From the NCBI RefSeq assembly GCF_000003605.2, contig NW_003126394.1, positions 110,523 to 142,072 of the forward strand: a stretch of 31,550 nt of DNA, written 5' to 3'. The translations under genes were made by a program, and so were the position numbers. This stretch comes from Saccoglossus kowalevskii (lineage: Eukaryota > Hemichordata > Enteropneusta > Harrimaniidae). This document shows, in pieces, positions 11,701 through 23,700 of this stretch (positions are counted from its first letter, which is position 1; each line of letters opens with the position of its first letter). The notes under the pieces were generated by a model. The model was given only the letters and a program-made list of their open reading frames with translations, was not told where the DNA came from and did no database searches.

Positions 11701-14700
11701 ACACACACACACACACAGGTAAGCAGGCATACAGACATACACACACACAGGTAAGCATACAGACATACACACACACACATACTTGTATTGCAATATGTTC
11801 CGAGGACTTCATTGGATTAACTTTTAATATAGTTGAATTAACTTTTAATATAGTTGCGATATGAACTCGATTAAAACGCGTTCCTATATAGGGTTGCGTT
11901 TTAATTGGAGTTTAATTAAACTCAATTACAATGCAATACAATGGAGAATTGCATTTTAATTAAGTTTAATTAAACAAGAGTTGAATATCCCGTGACTGAA
12001 CATAGAAATGTTTGCGAAGCTTAGGTTTAGTATTGGGNNNNNNNNNNNNNNNNNNNNNNNNNNNNNNNNNNNNNNNNNNNNNNNNNNNNNNNNNNNNNNN
12101 NNNNNNNNNNNNNNNNNNNNNNNNNNNNNNNNNNNNNNNNNNNNNNNNNNNNNNNNNNNNNNNNNNNNNNNNNNNNNNNNNNNNNNNNNNNNNNNNNNNN
12201 NNNNNNNNNNNNNNNNNNNNNNNNNNNNNNNNNNNNNNNNNNNNNNNNNNNNNNNNNNNNNNNNNNNNNNNNNNNAACCATACCTTCCCCCGATACTAAA
12301 CCTAAGCTACGCAAAACGTAATAATAATCGAATTAACTATTAATATAAATTATGTTTTCCGAGGACTATGAAAAAGGTCCTCGGAAGGTGTGTATGTCCT
12401 CGGAAGTAGCTATATATCTGTATTTTTGTCCTCGCAACATATAGCAATCCAAGTACACACAGGTAAGCAGGCAGACAGACATACACACAGGTAAGCAAAC
12501 AGACATACATACACACAAGTAAGCAGGCAGACATACACACACACAGGTAAGCAGTCTGACAGACATACACACAGGTAAGCAGGCAGACAGACATACACAC
12601 AGGTAAGCAGGCAGACATACATACACACAGGTAAGCAGGCAGACATACACACACAGGTAAGCAGGCAGACATACACACACAGGTAAGCAGACAGACATAC
12701 ACACACAGGTAAGCAGACAGACATACACACACACAGGTAAGCAGACAGACATACACACACACAGGTAAGCAGGCAGACAGACATACACACAGGTAAGCAG
12801 GCAGACAGACATACACACAGGTAAGCAGGCAGACAGACATACACACAGGTAAGCAGGCAGACAGACACACACAGGTAGGTAGGCAGACAGACATACACAC
12901 AGGTAAGTAGGCAGACAGACATACACACAGGTAAGTAGGCAGACAAACATACACACAGGTAGGTAAGTAGGCAGACAAACATACACACAGGTAGGTAAGC
13001 AGGCAGACAGACATACACACAGGTAAGCAGTCTAACAGACATACACACAGGTAAGCAGGCAGACAGACATACACATAGGTAAGCAGGCAGACAGACACAC
13101 ACAGGTAGGTAAGCAGACAGACATACACACAGGTAAGTAGGCAGACAGACATACACACAAGTAAGTAGGCAGACAAACATACACACAGGTAGGTAAGCAG
13201 GCAGACAGACATACACACAGGTAAGCAGGCAGACAGACATGCACACAGGTAAGTAGGCAGACACACTGGGAAACAAGTTTGGATTGTCTATATATGCATC
13301 TGGGAAATCAGCACTTTATTAATTATAATACTTACTGAATTGATCTAACGAACTTTGGTGATTGGAGACAATTACCACCGGTTCCTCTATTTCAAGATAA
13401 TGTCTGTCTTTTGTTGTCATATGACATCCAAATAAGGCTTTGCTACCAAGATTTCTGGTCCAAAATGAAAACCACCTGTTTACAGAAAGATGATCTATTA
13501 ATTATGCAACCACCTGGCAGTACTCAAAAACAGAATTAATTAAATTAATTACCGCATACCTAATTAATCTTAGATACACCTATGCTTTTAAGCTGTGACA
13601 CCCACACACTAGCAGTAGGCCAAGCATTTAGATGACCTCTGTGTATAGGGTACTACTGGTAACACCTAAGCAAAGCGAAGGGAGTAATACATGTATTATG
13701 ATAGTGCAACAATGTTTGCATTTTCATTGAAAAACCATCGCCATACACAAGGCTGAGCATGTACAGTCGGAGGTTCAGTGTGAAGTTACAGCTTTAGTTT
13801 AAAAAAAAACAGTACGAGTTTAGACATTTACCTTTGGTATGGGACTCATAGCAACGTATACAACGCATGTAAAATACATTGTTTATTCACATAACGACCA
13901 CCTTGCTTTAACTTGGTCATACATTTCTACTACCCTCCCAGCCACACCAGGGTAGTCACATTGTGAACGTGTAGAAACTATGATTATGTTTTATATTGGG
14001 CTCTTTTTTTAGGAAGAATTTTTAACTAGTGTATATTTTTGGAGCTACGTTCAATGCCAAAAATTATGTATTAACTATATGATTTCATGTCAAATTAAAT
14101 ATACTATTACTATGCTAAGTAATAGAGTGTGTTTCTGTGAATTTGTTTCAGATGGTGAATTCGGTCTACTGGACTGTGATTTTCACTAAAATATTATGCC
14201 TCGCATACCCATATATAAATTAATAATGATTAATGTTTTTCACTAGAAGAGAACCAAGTTTTGCACTGAAGTTATGTACCAAATTACTATGTTAGCTACA
14301 GGTAATGTGGGCGTCAATAACTGTTGAACTATTATAAACATCATGCAGTACTTATCCACGAAGCAATCATAATATTATTACTTTAAACAAAACAGAAATA
14401 AAGAAACTGATCTCTCAGCTATATAGGGGATAAACCTGAATAGGAAAGCCCTATTTATGAAAAAAATCTTACATATATGTATATATATATATATATCTGA
14501 TTATTTGTTTCCATTTTGAAAATTACTTGCAGCATGAGTCATACCTGCTGCAAGTGGGTCCAAAGGGGCCCCCTGTCCGAGGTTGGCCAGTGACGACCAC
14601 CAGGGCAGGGCTTCCTTCACTTGGTCGAGATCAAAACTCGCCAATCTAGGGATTGGTCAGTTACTTCGGCCTAGTGGATCAGTAGGGGGGTTACCCTGTT

Positions 14701-17700
14701 TTTGATTGTGTGAATAGGGGGGTCACCCTGTTTTTGATATCATGTTTTCCAGAATTCACACACGCGCTCATGCATATATTTTTTTAAATGTTATTTCAGA
14801 ACAAACGATAAAAAAGTTAATCATACAAATGTGTTCTTAATAACTATTACCTATATTGCCTATAAATTTGTTGATGCAAAAAATGTTATAGGCTAAATAT
14901 TTTGAGGTTAAAGTTGCCAAATAACTAACAGAATATGCAATGCGGCTAGAACCCCAATTATACAGTTAAGTTTTAAACACATCCCAAGTCCATGTGCTGC
15001 TGATATCAGATTATTTTATTTGAAGTCTGAAGTCACCATTGTATAAGATATTTACTGGATTTATCCAATTATAACAGGAGACGGAAAGACAACACAGCAA
15101 TTAGTACAAAGAGCAATGACAGTTTTGTTCAGCAAATCAAAAAAGTTAAATTTGTGAAAATGCTGATATATAAATTAAAATAAATGATGAAAAAATAAAT
15201 AAATAGTTTTTTTGTTTTTTTATCTTTTAAATATGCATATTTTGCTCTGTAAAATAGCAAAATCCAACACAAATTTAAGCAAAAATCAAAGTTTCCTTTG
15301 TTTTCATAAGCACAGACTGTGCTTCGGGTGTAAAGATTTCCTGGTCTATAAGATATGAAAGATATTTTAAATCCAACTTAGTTTTCAAAGAGTTCAAACC
15401 ACCTAGATTCAAATCCTCTTTTCCTATCTTTATAAGGGTGTTTATCGAGTGAGTACTCCACAGCTTTGTTTTTATTTACTATATTTAGCAGCATAGATTT
15501 CCCTCCTTCCTGCAGCTTTTTCTGTAGTCATTTTTTGTCTTTATGCTTCCCCTTCCCTCCTAAGGTCTATTAAATGCAAACGCTAAAAATTATGTCAAAA
15601 TTATGGCAAACCATGCACATATAATACATTTTGTAATCATGTCAGAGCCAAAACTGTTAATGTTTCTTTGTTTTTTTTAGGGGGGGTCAGCATGTTTTAA
15701 GTTTTAAAATATTTAAAAGATTTACAGCTGGCAAAATGGAATCTGCCGACCCCCCCCCCCCCTAGGCCGAAGTAACTGAACAATCCCGTAGTCCCATAGG
15801 AGAGCTCAGCGTTGTAACAACAAGCGTTGTACCGGGCGACTGTGTAGTGTGTAGTGCGGCCTGGGAAACCACCCTTCAAACCGAGGTCATCATTCCGATG
15901 ATCCACATTAGTTCTCGGAGGAACACTGAGGGAACGCTGACTAGGCGTTCGGCTCGGCTGCTTAGCGCTAAGCAACACGCTTGAAATAGCTATACCAAGC
16001 TTACCTCCATACCCAGGAACAGCAACTGTGCGTTGGGTCGAGATGGGACTTGTCGATTTACTAAAGAGCCCAACTGGTGAAGTACCGCGTTAGCGCCCAG
16101 GGGCCTCAACTCAGAAAATCGTGATTTTTTTAGGGGTGGGCGCTTCCCCGAGCACCCCCCTCGAAAACGAGTGCAAATGAAAAATTTTATTCATCAAGTG
16201 ATGTGTTTGGCTATTAACCCCTTGTCCCGGTTGTGTAGTAACCAGTCGTCTAGGTACGGATTGAGGTGTACCGACATTTGGTAAAGCAGCAGCACTACCT
16301 GTTTCATCACTCTGGTGAACATGTAGGGCGCTGTGCATAACCCGAACGGGGGGGCACCCGATGGCAATTCGCTGGGTGCATCGGTATGTGCAGGTAGGCT
16401 CCGCTTATGTCTAGTAGGGCTAGCCAGTCAAAACGATGGATGAAGAGAAGAGCGCTGAATGGCATCTCCATCGATTGACCGATCGAGGAGCACATACTGA
16501 TTCAGTCTGCCCGCCACCTGTAGATTTGGTACTACAAACACATTTGAGTAGAAGCCTGGACTTAATGCCAGCTGATCTACCCTGTATGGCGCCCTGTTCC
16601 AGAAAACTGCTACTTCCTGCATCTTTGCTTCCGCCTTGCGGGAATCCCCTGGCAGTGCCCAATAGGGGAGACACTGATGGGGGAGATGGAGATTTCAGCG
16701 GTATCCCATGTCACCACCTGGAAAGGTCCAGGGATCGGTCACCCGCTGACTCCAAACCGGACTACACCGGCGCAATCTGTGTACGACAGGGATATGTGGC
16801 CATGGGTTCGGCAGTTGCGAGGTGTTGGTGCTCTCTTCTCAATGAGATGAGTTTCCCCAAGACCCCAAGACAAGTTGTGACTTGGCCACTTGCCGAACAC
16901 ATGCCTATCGCCTCGGTCTCTGAGGTGAGCGTCAAACACGCTTCCCTTGCTGCCGGGGTGGACGACCGCCCGAGAAGGGTGAGGAGCCACCACCTGGCCC
17001 TTCCTCCCTGGGGGCGCACCACTACTATTCCCTCCCATGGAAGGGCATGAGCGCTTGCCTCCTGGCTGACACTGACTAGCGGATGCCGCCCTAGGACGTT
17101 GTGTCTTCTGTGCTTGGGGTGCCCTCCACTTACCCTTGGCAGGACCAACTGGCTAGCGGATTCAATCTGAACCCTCTGATTCATTGCACTCCGAAGCTCC
17201 GAGACTGTACTCGCCATTCCCCGAACAAAAGAGGGTGGAAGATGTCCAGTCTGCATCACTGAGGTTGGGACGTACCCCCTGACTCAGTTTGCCGGCGAAA
17301 AACACGCGTCTAAGGCCGCGTCTCGTTGCACATTAACGGTCCCGGCCAAGAGACACTAGGGGGTATTTTGGTGTCATACCATACTTCTGGGTCTGATCCC
17401 GAAACCACACCAACCGGGTAGCATTTAGTCCAGTGGAAAGTGTTGCATAAAATTTTACCCCTCCGCGGCTGACCAACATCCGCCCATCAACATCGTTTGC
17501 GCACCCTGCGCCCACTTCGCACTCGGACAGACAGGGAGAGACGTGCCGACAGGGTTGCTTTGGATTCTGACGCCCGTGATCCCATAAGCGTTGAAGCAAC
17601 CGTAAGTGGTGGCTTTAGGATCAAGGGGGTATTTACATCGTATCACTAAGATCGATGATACTCTGAATCACCCCAAAGGCGTGGCTCACTGAGTCGTTAC

Positions 17701-20700
17701 AGATGGAAGAATCTGAGGGACCGCCAGAGGTACCGGCTGTATCCAACGTGAGCGAACTGTCTCCTTTCCACTTTAAATATGTGAGAGAGAGCTGTTCGAC
17801 TGTACGTCTCATGACAGGTTCGGTTCCCTCTGGGGAAGCCCGTGGGATGGTAAGAAAGTCAAAACCCACAGCAGAGACCGGACACAAGGGTAAATTCGTT
17901 ACCGTTGTACCATTTTTAATATTCATGACAACGTGTTTTTTTCCATGTACAGACTCAGTTGTTGACTGTAAACTGTTGTAATATTTATAAATGTAGATTC
18001 AAATTCAAACAGCATGGTTGTGATTTTTGTTCAGATGCTACTTTCTGATTGGACCTTGCTCATTGATCATTTCAAAATGACTTGGTCAGACGGTTTTCAA
18101 CTGCCATTTGATGGTTTCTAAATTTGTCTAAATTTTTAAAAATCTTTGGAAACCACATTTGCAGAAAACTTAAAAAATAATAGTAATTTTTTTTTTCAAG
18201 AATAAATTACCTATTTACATGAGTTTTAACTCACTACTGCATGTGTATGCTGAATAACTGTATCGCTAGTATTAGTGAAGTCATTCAGGTTGTGTACTGT
18301 TTACATGCCTAGAAAATTTGCTAGCAGGAGTATAACCAGCATTGGATTGAGAATAATATAATCTAGGTTAAATGCTATAAATATATTTTTTGGTTAATCT
18401 TTACTTATTAACTATATTTAGCTACCTGTGCCATGATAAAATGTGATTCAAATATTTCAAAAATAAGATCAAAATGAATGGTTTAGATATTTAATGTCCA
18501 TACAAATCAAAATATCTTAGTTTCATATAATTCGTTGCATTTGGATATTAATTATGTTTTACTGATTTTCTGGTGATTTTCTGTAGCTTTCATTGGAATG
18601 TATAAAATGTGTTGAAATTCAGCAATTGGTGGGACAGTTCAAATTTATTATCAATGTATTTTTTTGTAGTTGTTTCATTGTAGCATATTTTTGGATGACT
18701 ATTATAATTTTCAATTTTCTAAAACATTACGAGATATTTGAGCTTTAGGGTCATTTCATTCTTGAAATAATTACTCAGCTATTTTCTCTTACCAGCTCAG
18801 ATATGTATTCGCTCACTAACTGAAACATCATAAAAAACTCGTTGATTTGTTTCAGTTTTTCTTTAATCACAGATATTTGTCAAAATATAAAAACATGTGA
18901 AAATATCATAAAACAAAACATTCTGTTTTTACTGACACTTTTTGAATATAATTTAGAATAGTGAAATTCCATGAAAATGCTGTTGCTGTAACATTATTTA
19001 TGAATAGGTAGCTATATATAAGTAATCTAATTTGTGAAAAAAAATGTCAAAGTATGCATATGCTGTATATATATATAGCTTGCCAACAAATTTGTTTATT
19101 TCTTTCTGTAGCATTTATTATTTTATACATGTAGTTTAATAGTCAAACAATGGGATTTGCAAAGAATGTTCTGGTAGTATACATTTATATTAACATTTAT
19201 AATTGAGTTTATTTTTAAATATAAGTTTTTGTTTAGACCTTAAAGAAATTGATATTGCAAATGTCCCCGCTACTGTGTTCATTCTAGGTACAAGTAAATC
19301 ATCTTTACGTCTTTGTCGTGTTCTATATTTATGATGTATATACTGCAAATTGTATGTTAATTGACATTGATTGTGGGAGATTCTCATGAATTATATCATA
19401 CATAAAACTTATACATAAAAGTATTGATTTTTGAAATGTGGTTATCCCAGGTCACATATTTATCAATTTCCACCCCATGAAAGTTGCTGATTCAGTCTCA
19501 TATACTACGTTTGTTTTTAATGGACAGGGCACCTCTTACTGTCACACACATACGCCTACCACTGATGATCACATAAATTGTTTTTGAACAATTGATGGTC
19601 AACTTATTTACATCACACCTGTGTACAACACTGTTGTAAATGCACATCACAACCAAGATAAGGGATAAAAAACAAGCAATTTATTGAGATAAAATAAAGG
19701 AAACAAATAATAAATACAAATACATGTAAATAAAACCACTCTGTAAAATTAATCTATTAAACAACTACAAAATTGAAAACAAGTCAAAATAAGGCTTGTA
19801 AATATAAACAATAAGAACCTAAAATAAAATTGGGCAAGGGGCCCCTTCAATCAGGTCACTGTCAAGGACACACTGCCACGGCCGAAATGTAGGGAGGTGG
19901 CCATGCAGATGGCCGTCGAACCCTGTAATGGGGGGCAGGATGGAGTCCTAATTTTCCCCACAGTTAGTCTGACAGAAGAGACCAAGGAGGGAATGTGGGG
20001 GATGGAGGTGGGATAGCGAAATCAATGTACACTACGCATGGCGTGACAAAGAATGAATGAATAATAAAGACAAAGGGGATAAACAATAAAGGGACGCTAA
20101 GTGGCGTGTGCAAGATAAACAAAGATACGGTAGGGGCAAGGCATGATTGGTGGAAGTAAAAGGGGAATTCTGATTGAATGGTAAAAAATGTGGGAAGCAA
20201 AGTGAGTGCATTTACAAAACATATTTGTGACAACACAACTTTCACTTTTAAAAAATGTTTGTTAATAATACGCAAATCAATATCTGCCCCTGGTGAAAAA
20301 GAAAAAAAAAATGGCTAATTATCATGCAAATTAGGTAATTAATATGCACAGATTTTTACCAATCAAATCTGCGCATTGGCCCAGAGCATCTATGCACCAA
20401 GTTTCATCAAAAACCGATGTATGGTTCTTGAGATAGCAGTGGAACAGTCGGACACACATACACACATACAGACACACTAACTGCAATTTTTTTTTTTTAA
20501 GATTCCCATTGTGTGCTTCGCACATGGGAGTCAAAGATGATAGTAAATGATCACTTAAATAAGGTTATTGGTGAAAAAGAAGTTAGTGAAGCACTGAAAA
20601 TTTCTGTTTAGAACTATTAAAATACACCTCAAACTATCTTATTAATTCACTCAAAAAATTGTGTTACTTAGTTTTGAGTAGCTCGGTTTTCCCAGATATC

Positions 20701-23700
20701 TTTATAAAAAAGGAGACAAATTAGAACCACAAAATTACAGGGGAATATCAGTATCAAGTTGTATTGGTAAAGTCTTCTGTTCCATCATAAATAAACACAT
20801 AAACTGTTTCATTGAAGAAAATAAAATACTCAAAAACAACCAGGCGTCTTCAGAAAAAAACACAGAACTGATCAAATTTTTGTTTTAAAAAACTTATACA
20901 CATAAAAACATAAAAAATAAACAGAAACTTTATGTTTGTTTTGTAGATTTTGCCAAAGCATTCACCAAGGTATGAAGAGTAGGGCTATTCTATAAGCTAT
21001 TAAAATATACCAATAATATGATTTACAATAAATGTAAGTATGTATAAATAATGATATAACTAAAGAATTCACTATTAGTAGAATAAAACAGGGATGTATA
21101 ATTAGTCCAACTCTTAATAATGATTTAAAAGATAGTTTGAATAATGCCAATACTGAATCACCACTCCTGAATAATAACACTATTATTATAACTCTATTTT
21201 ATATGCAGATGGTTTATCCCTTATTTCCACTACCCAGGTTAGTCTACAGACATCATTAAATACACTAAATGAATATTGCAATAAGTGGAAATTGAGTGTG
21301 AACCTTTCAAAAACTCAAGTTGTTATCTTTGGTTTGTCATTAGCTGATTGTGTGGTGTGCTGAGAACAACCTCCAGCTGAATGTGGCCAAAACGAAGGAA
21401 AAAGACGCCTATTTCTGTTAATTTATGGTTACTACCATAATTCTAAATTTTGTCAACATTTTCCTCTTATAAGTGTCAAGTTCAATTAAATATGGCTCAA
21501 AGATGTATTCTGTTTTAAATTTAGCATATGTTCTCAGTTTGCTATTTTCATTGGAAATCATTTCTTTCCAGAAACTGGCATATTTATTTTCAAGGGAAGT
21601 TTTTAAAATCTGTTTTTGTTTCATAGTGAGTGTTTTTTTCTTTTATAAAGTTTAGTGAATTGTCTTTCAATATTGTATGTATTGCATTTAGCCATTTGTA
21701 TTGTATATATCGTAGTATTGTGTTTGTTACTCAAGCAAAGATCTTGGTATAGTTAAAGAACTTGCCAATTATATTTACACAACACAAAGACTTATCTAAC
21801 ATTTAATTATTATTATTACTATTTACTATTATTATTATTATAAGGATGTGACATAGCATTGCTGAGTTTTCATTAGCTAAGTAGGTTTTCCCCTATCCTG
21901 GCATAGTTAAAATGACAAATTTAAAGAAGTGATGACAAATAGTATAAACATAATTAAAGTGTTATCCAGTTTTACAACCTTTATACATGTAATCAATGTC
22001 TCATATGCAGACTTACTATAAAATACTTCATTAGCTGGAATTTATTTTCACTGAATCATTCCTTTAAGAAGAATGAATTGCAAGTGAAAATAAAGTATTT
22101 TATAGTAGTAGGTTTTTGCATATAATACATTGTTTATCTTATCTTAATGACTTGTGAAATACATTTAGCTATTTAGCTATTTAGGCCTTGCAGCCATATA
22201 GGTGATACAAGTCACAGATAATAATAAACAAGTTTGGTAGATTAAATTGAGCTTGCTATTTGTGAGCTTGCATTTCTAGTATAATGATCAACTTCACTGT
22301 AGCAGTAGTTTTTTTTTTTTGGTGTGTTTGTACAGTGACCCCTCGCTAAGGCTCGGATGTCGGGATCTTGAGGGCCTTGGTAAGTTCATGCTTTGAAAAT
22401 GAATAACAAGCACATATACATATGTGGGTTTATTTTTAGTAAGTTTTCTTTATTGAAAATCATCACAGCATCCATATCCTCAGATTTAGCTTTGCCTTGG
22501 ATCAAGGCTGCATGTATAGCTTTTCTTTTTGGCCAATTCAAAGTCATCACCTCTGAGTTGTTTGCCGTTGTTCTTAAAGAACAGACGTAAACAGCTCTGT
22601 CGATATCATTCATAATTTTGCACAATTTCTGTTCAGTTCACCTCTTAGTCAACTACAAAAATACATTTTCTCGGCTTCTCTTCATTCTTTACCCACCCAT
22701 GAATAGTGAACTTATCGACTGCTAGATCAGATTCAATGTTCACCTTTCTTGACACAGTTTTATCGCATATGGACAGACTGGATAGTTTTCGCTTAGACAT
22801 GCTGCTCAGTTGAGAACTAGAGTTCAGAGTGATTTATTCAACTTATTGTAGTGAGTTTTATAGAGCTATATCACAGTCCCTCCACAACCGATTATGAAAC
22901 GCTATTGTCAAAAGGTGTGAATGAGCTTAGATCGAGAAACATTGCGTGTTTCAGCCTTCCAGCTGAAGTGATGACGTCATAGTTCACGCTGAAGCGCTCA
23001 CACTGAGGTCAGTCGTTGGTCGAGTGGGAAAAATCAACGTAGTGTAATAGTTTCTTTAAATATATTTCGTAATTGACGCTATTATTTGAGTTTATTTAGT
23101 TGTCAGGAACATCTTGAGTGAATATTAGGTCGTGTATGTCGTTTTTATCCGAGGTATCAAATGATTTAAATTTGTGACTGGGAACTTCAGGGGCAGTTTT
23201 AGAATCGGTCATTGCATTTGTATTATGACGATGTCGGTAGTTTTGACCCAAATTGTTGACACTTTATCGAATATATAATATTAATTTTTCAAATTATCTT
23301 AAAATTGATTAGTGTATATTGTTTCTTGAAATGACAGCGATTTTGTATTGTCGCCTGTCATTGCTTCTTTCACTGTTGGCTCGTAATCTGAATCAGACTC
23401 CGCATCATGGCTTTCCTCCTCTAAATCTGATGGCCAATCGACATTTTCATCGTCAAAATCAACAAAATCATCATAGGATTTCCACATTACAGTAATATTT
23501 TAGAGCGATCACGGAAGTAAAGACTAAATTGACACAAATGAAAACATTGAAAGTACGCATGCGCACTAAAGAAACGCAATGCTTTGTGGGAGAAATTACA
23601 TCATCGGATATGCTAATTTTATGTTAATGTTGGGTAAAGATGGCAGAACATCCGTATTTTACCGCTAGCGAAATAAACAACGATTAAGCTGTTAAATAAA

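Noticed and set aside
12008-12343. Frames reading through the N run, both strands starting MRSLGLV or similar
   Set aside because: They cross unknown bases; the shared start is due to the inverted repeat around the gap.
12340-13276. Long Cys/Leu/Val-rich minus-strand frames of up to 308 codons
   Set aside because: All three minus frames stay open because the 28-bp unit has no stop on that strand; composition is the repeat itself, and the array lies in an AGPAT intron.
15400-15430. tRNA-like B box (AGATTCAAATCCT) near 15410
   Set aside because: No matching A box at the right distance and no cloverleaf could be drawn.
16436-17050. 204-codon plus-strand frame
   Set aside because: Antisense shadow of the DIRS-like reverse transcriptase, whose motifs read on the minus strand.
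19964-20275. 103-codon minus-strand frame rich in Phe, Leu and Pro
   Set aside because: No motif, no splice context, and biased composition from purine-rich DNA on the other strand.
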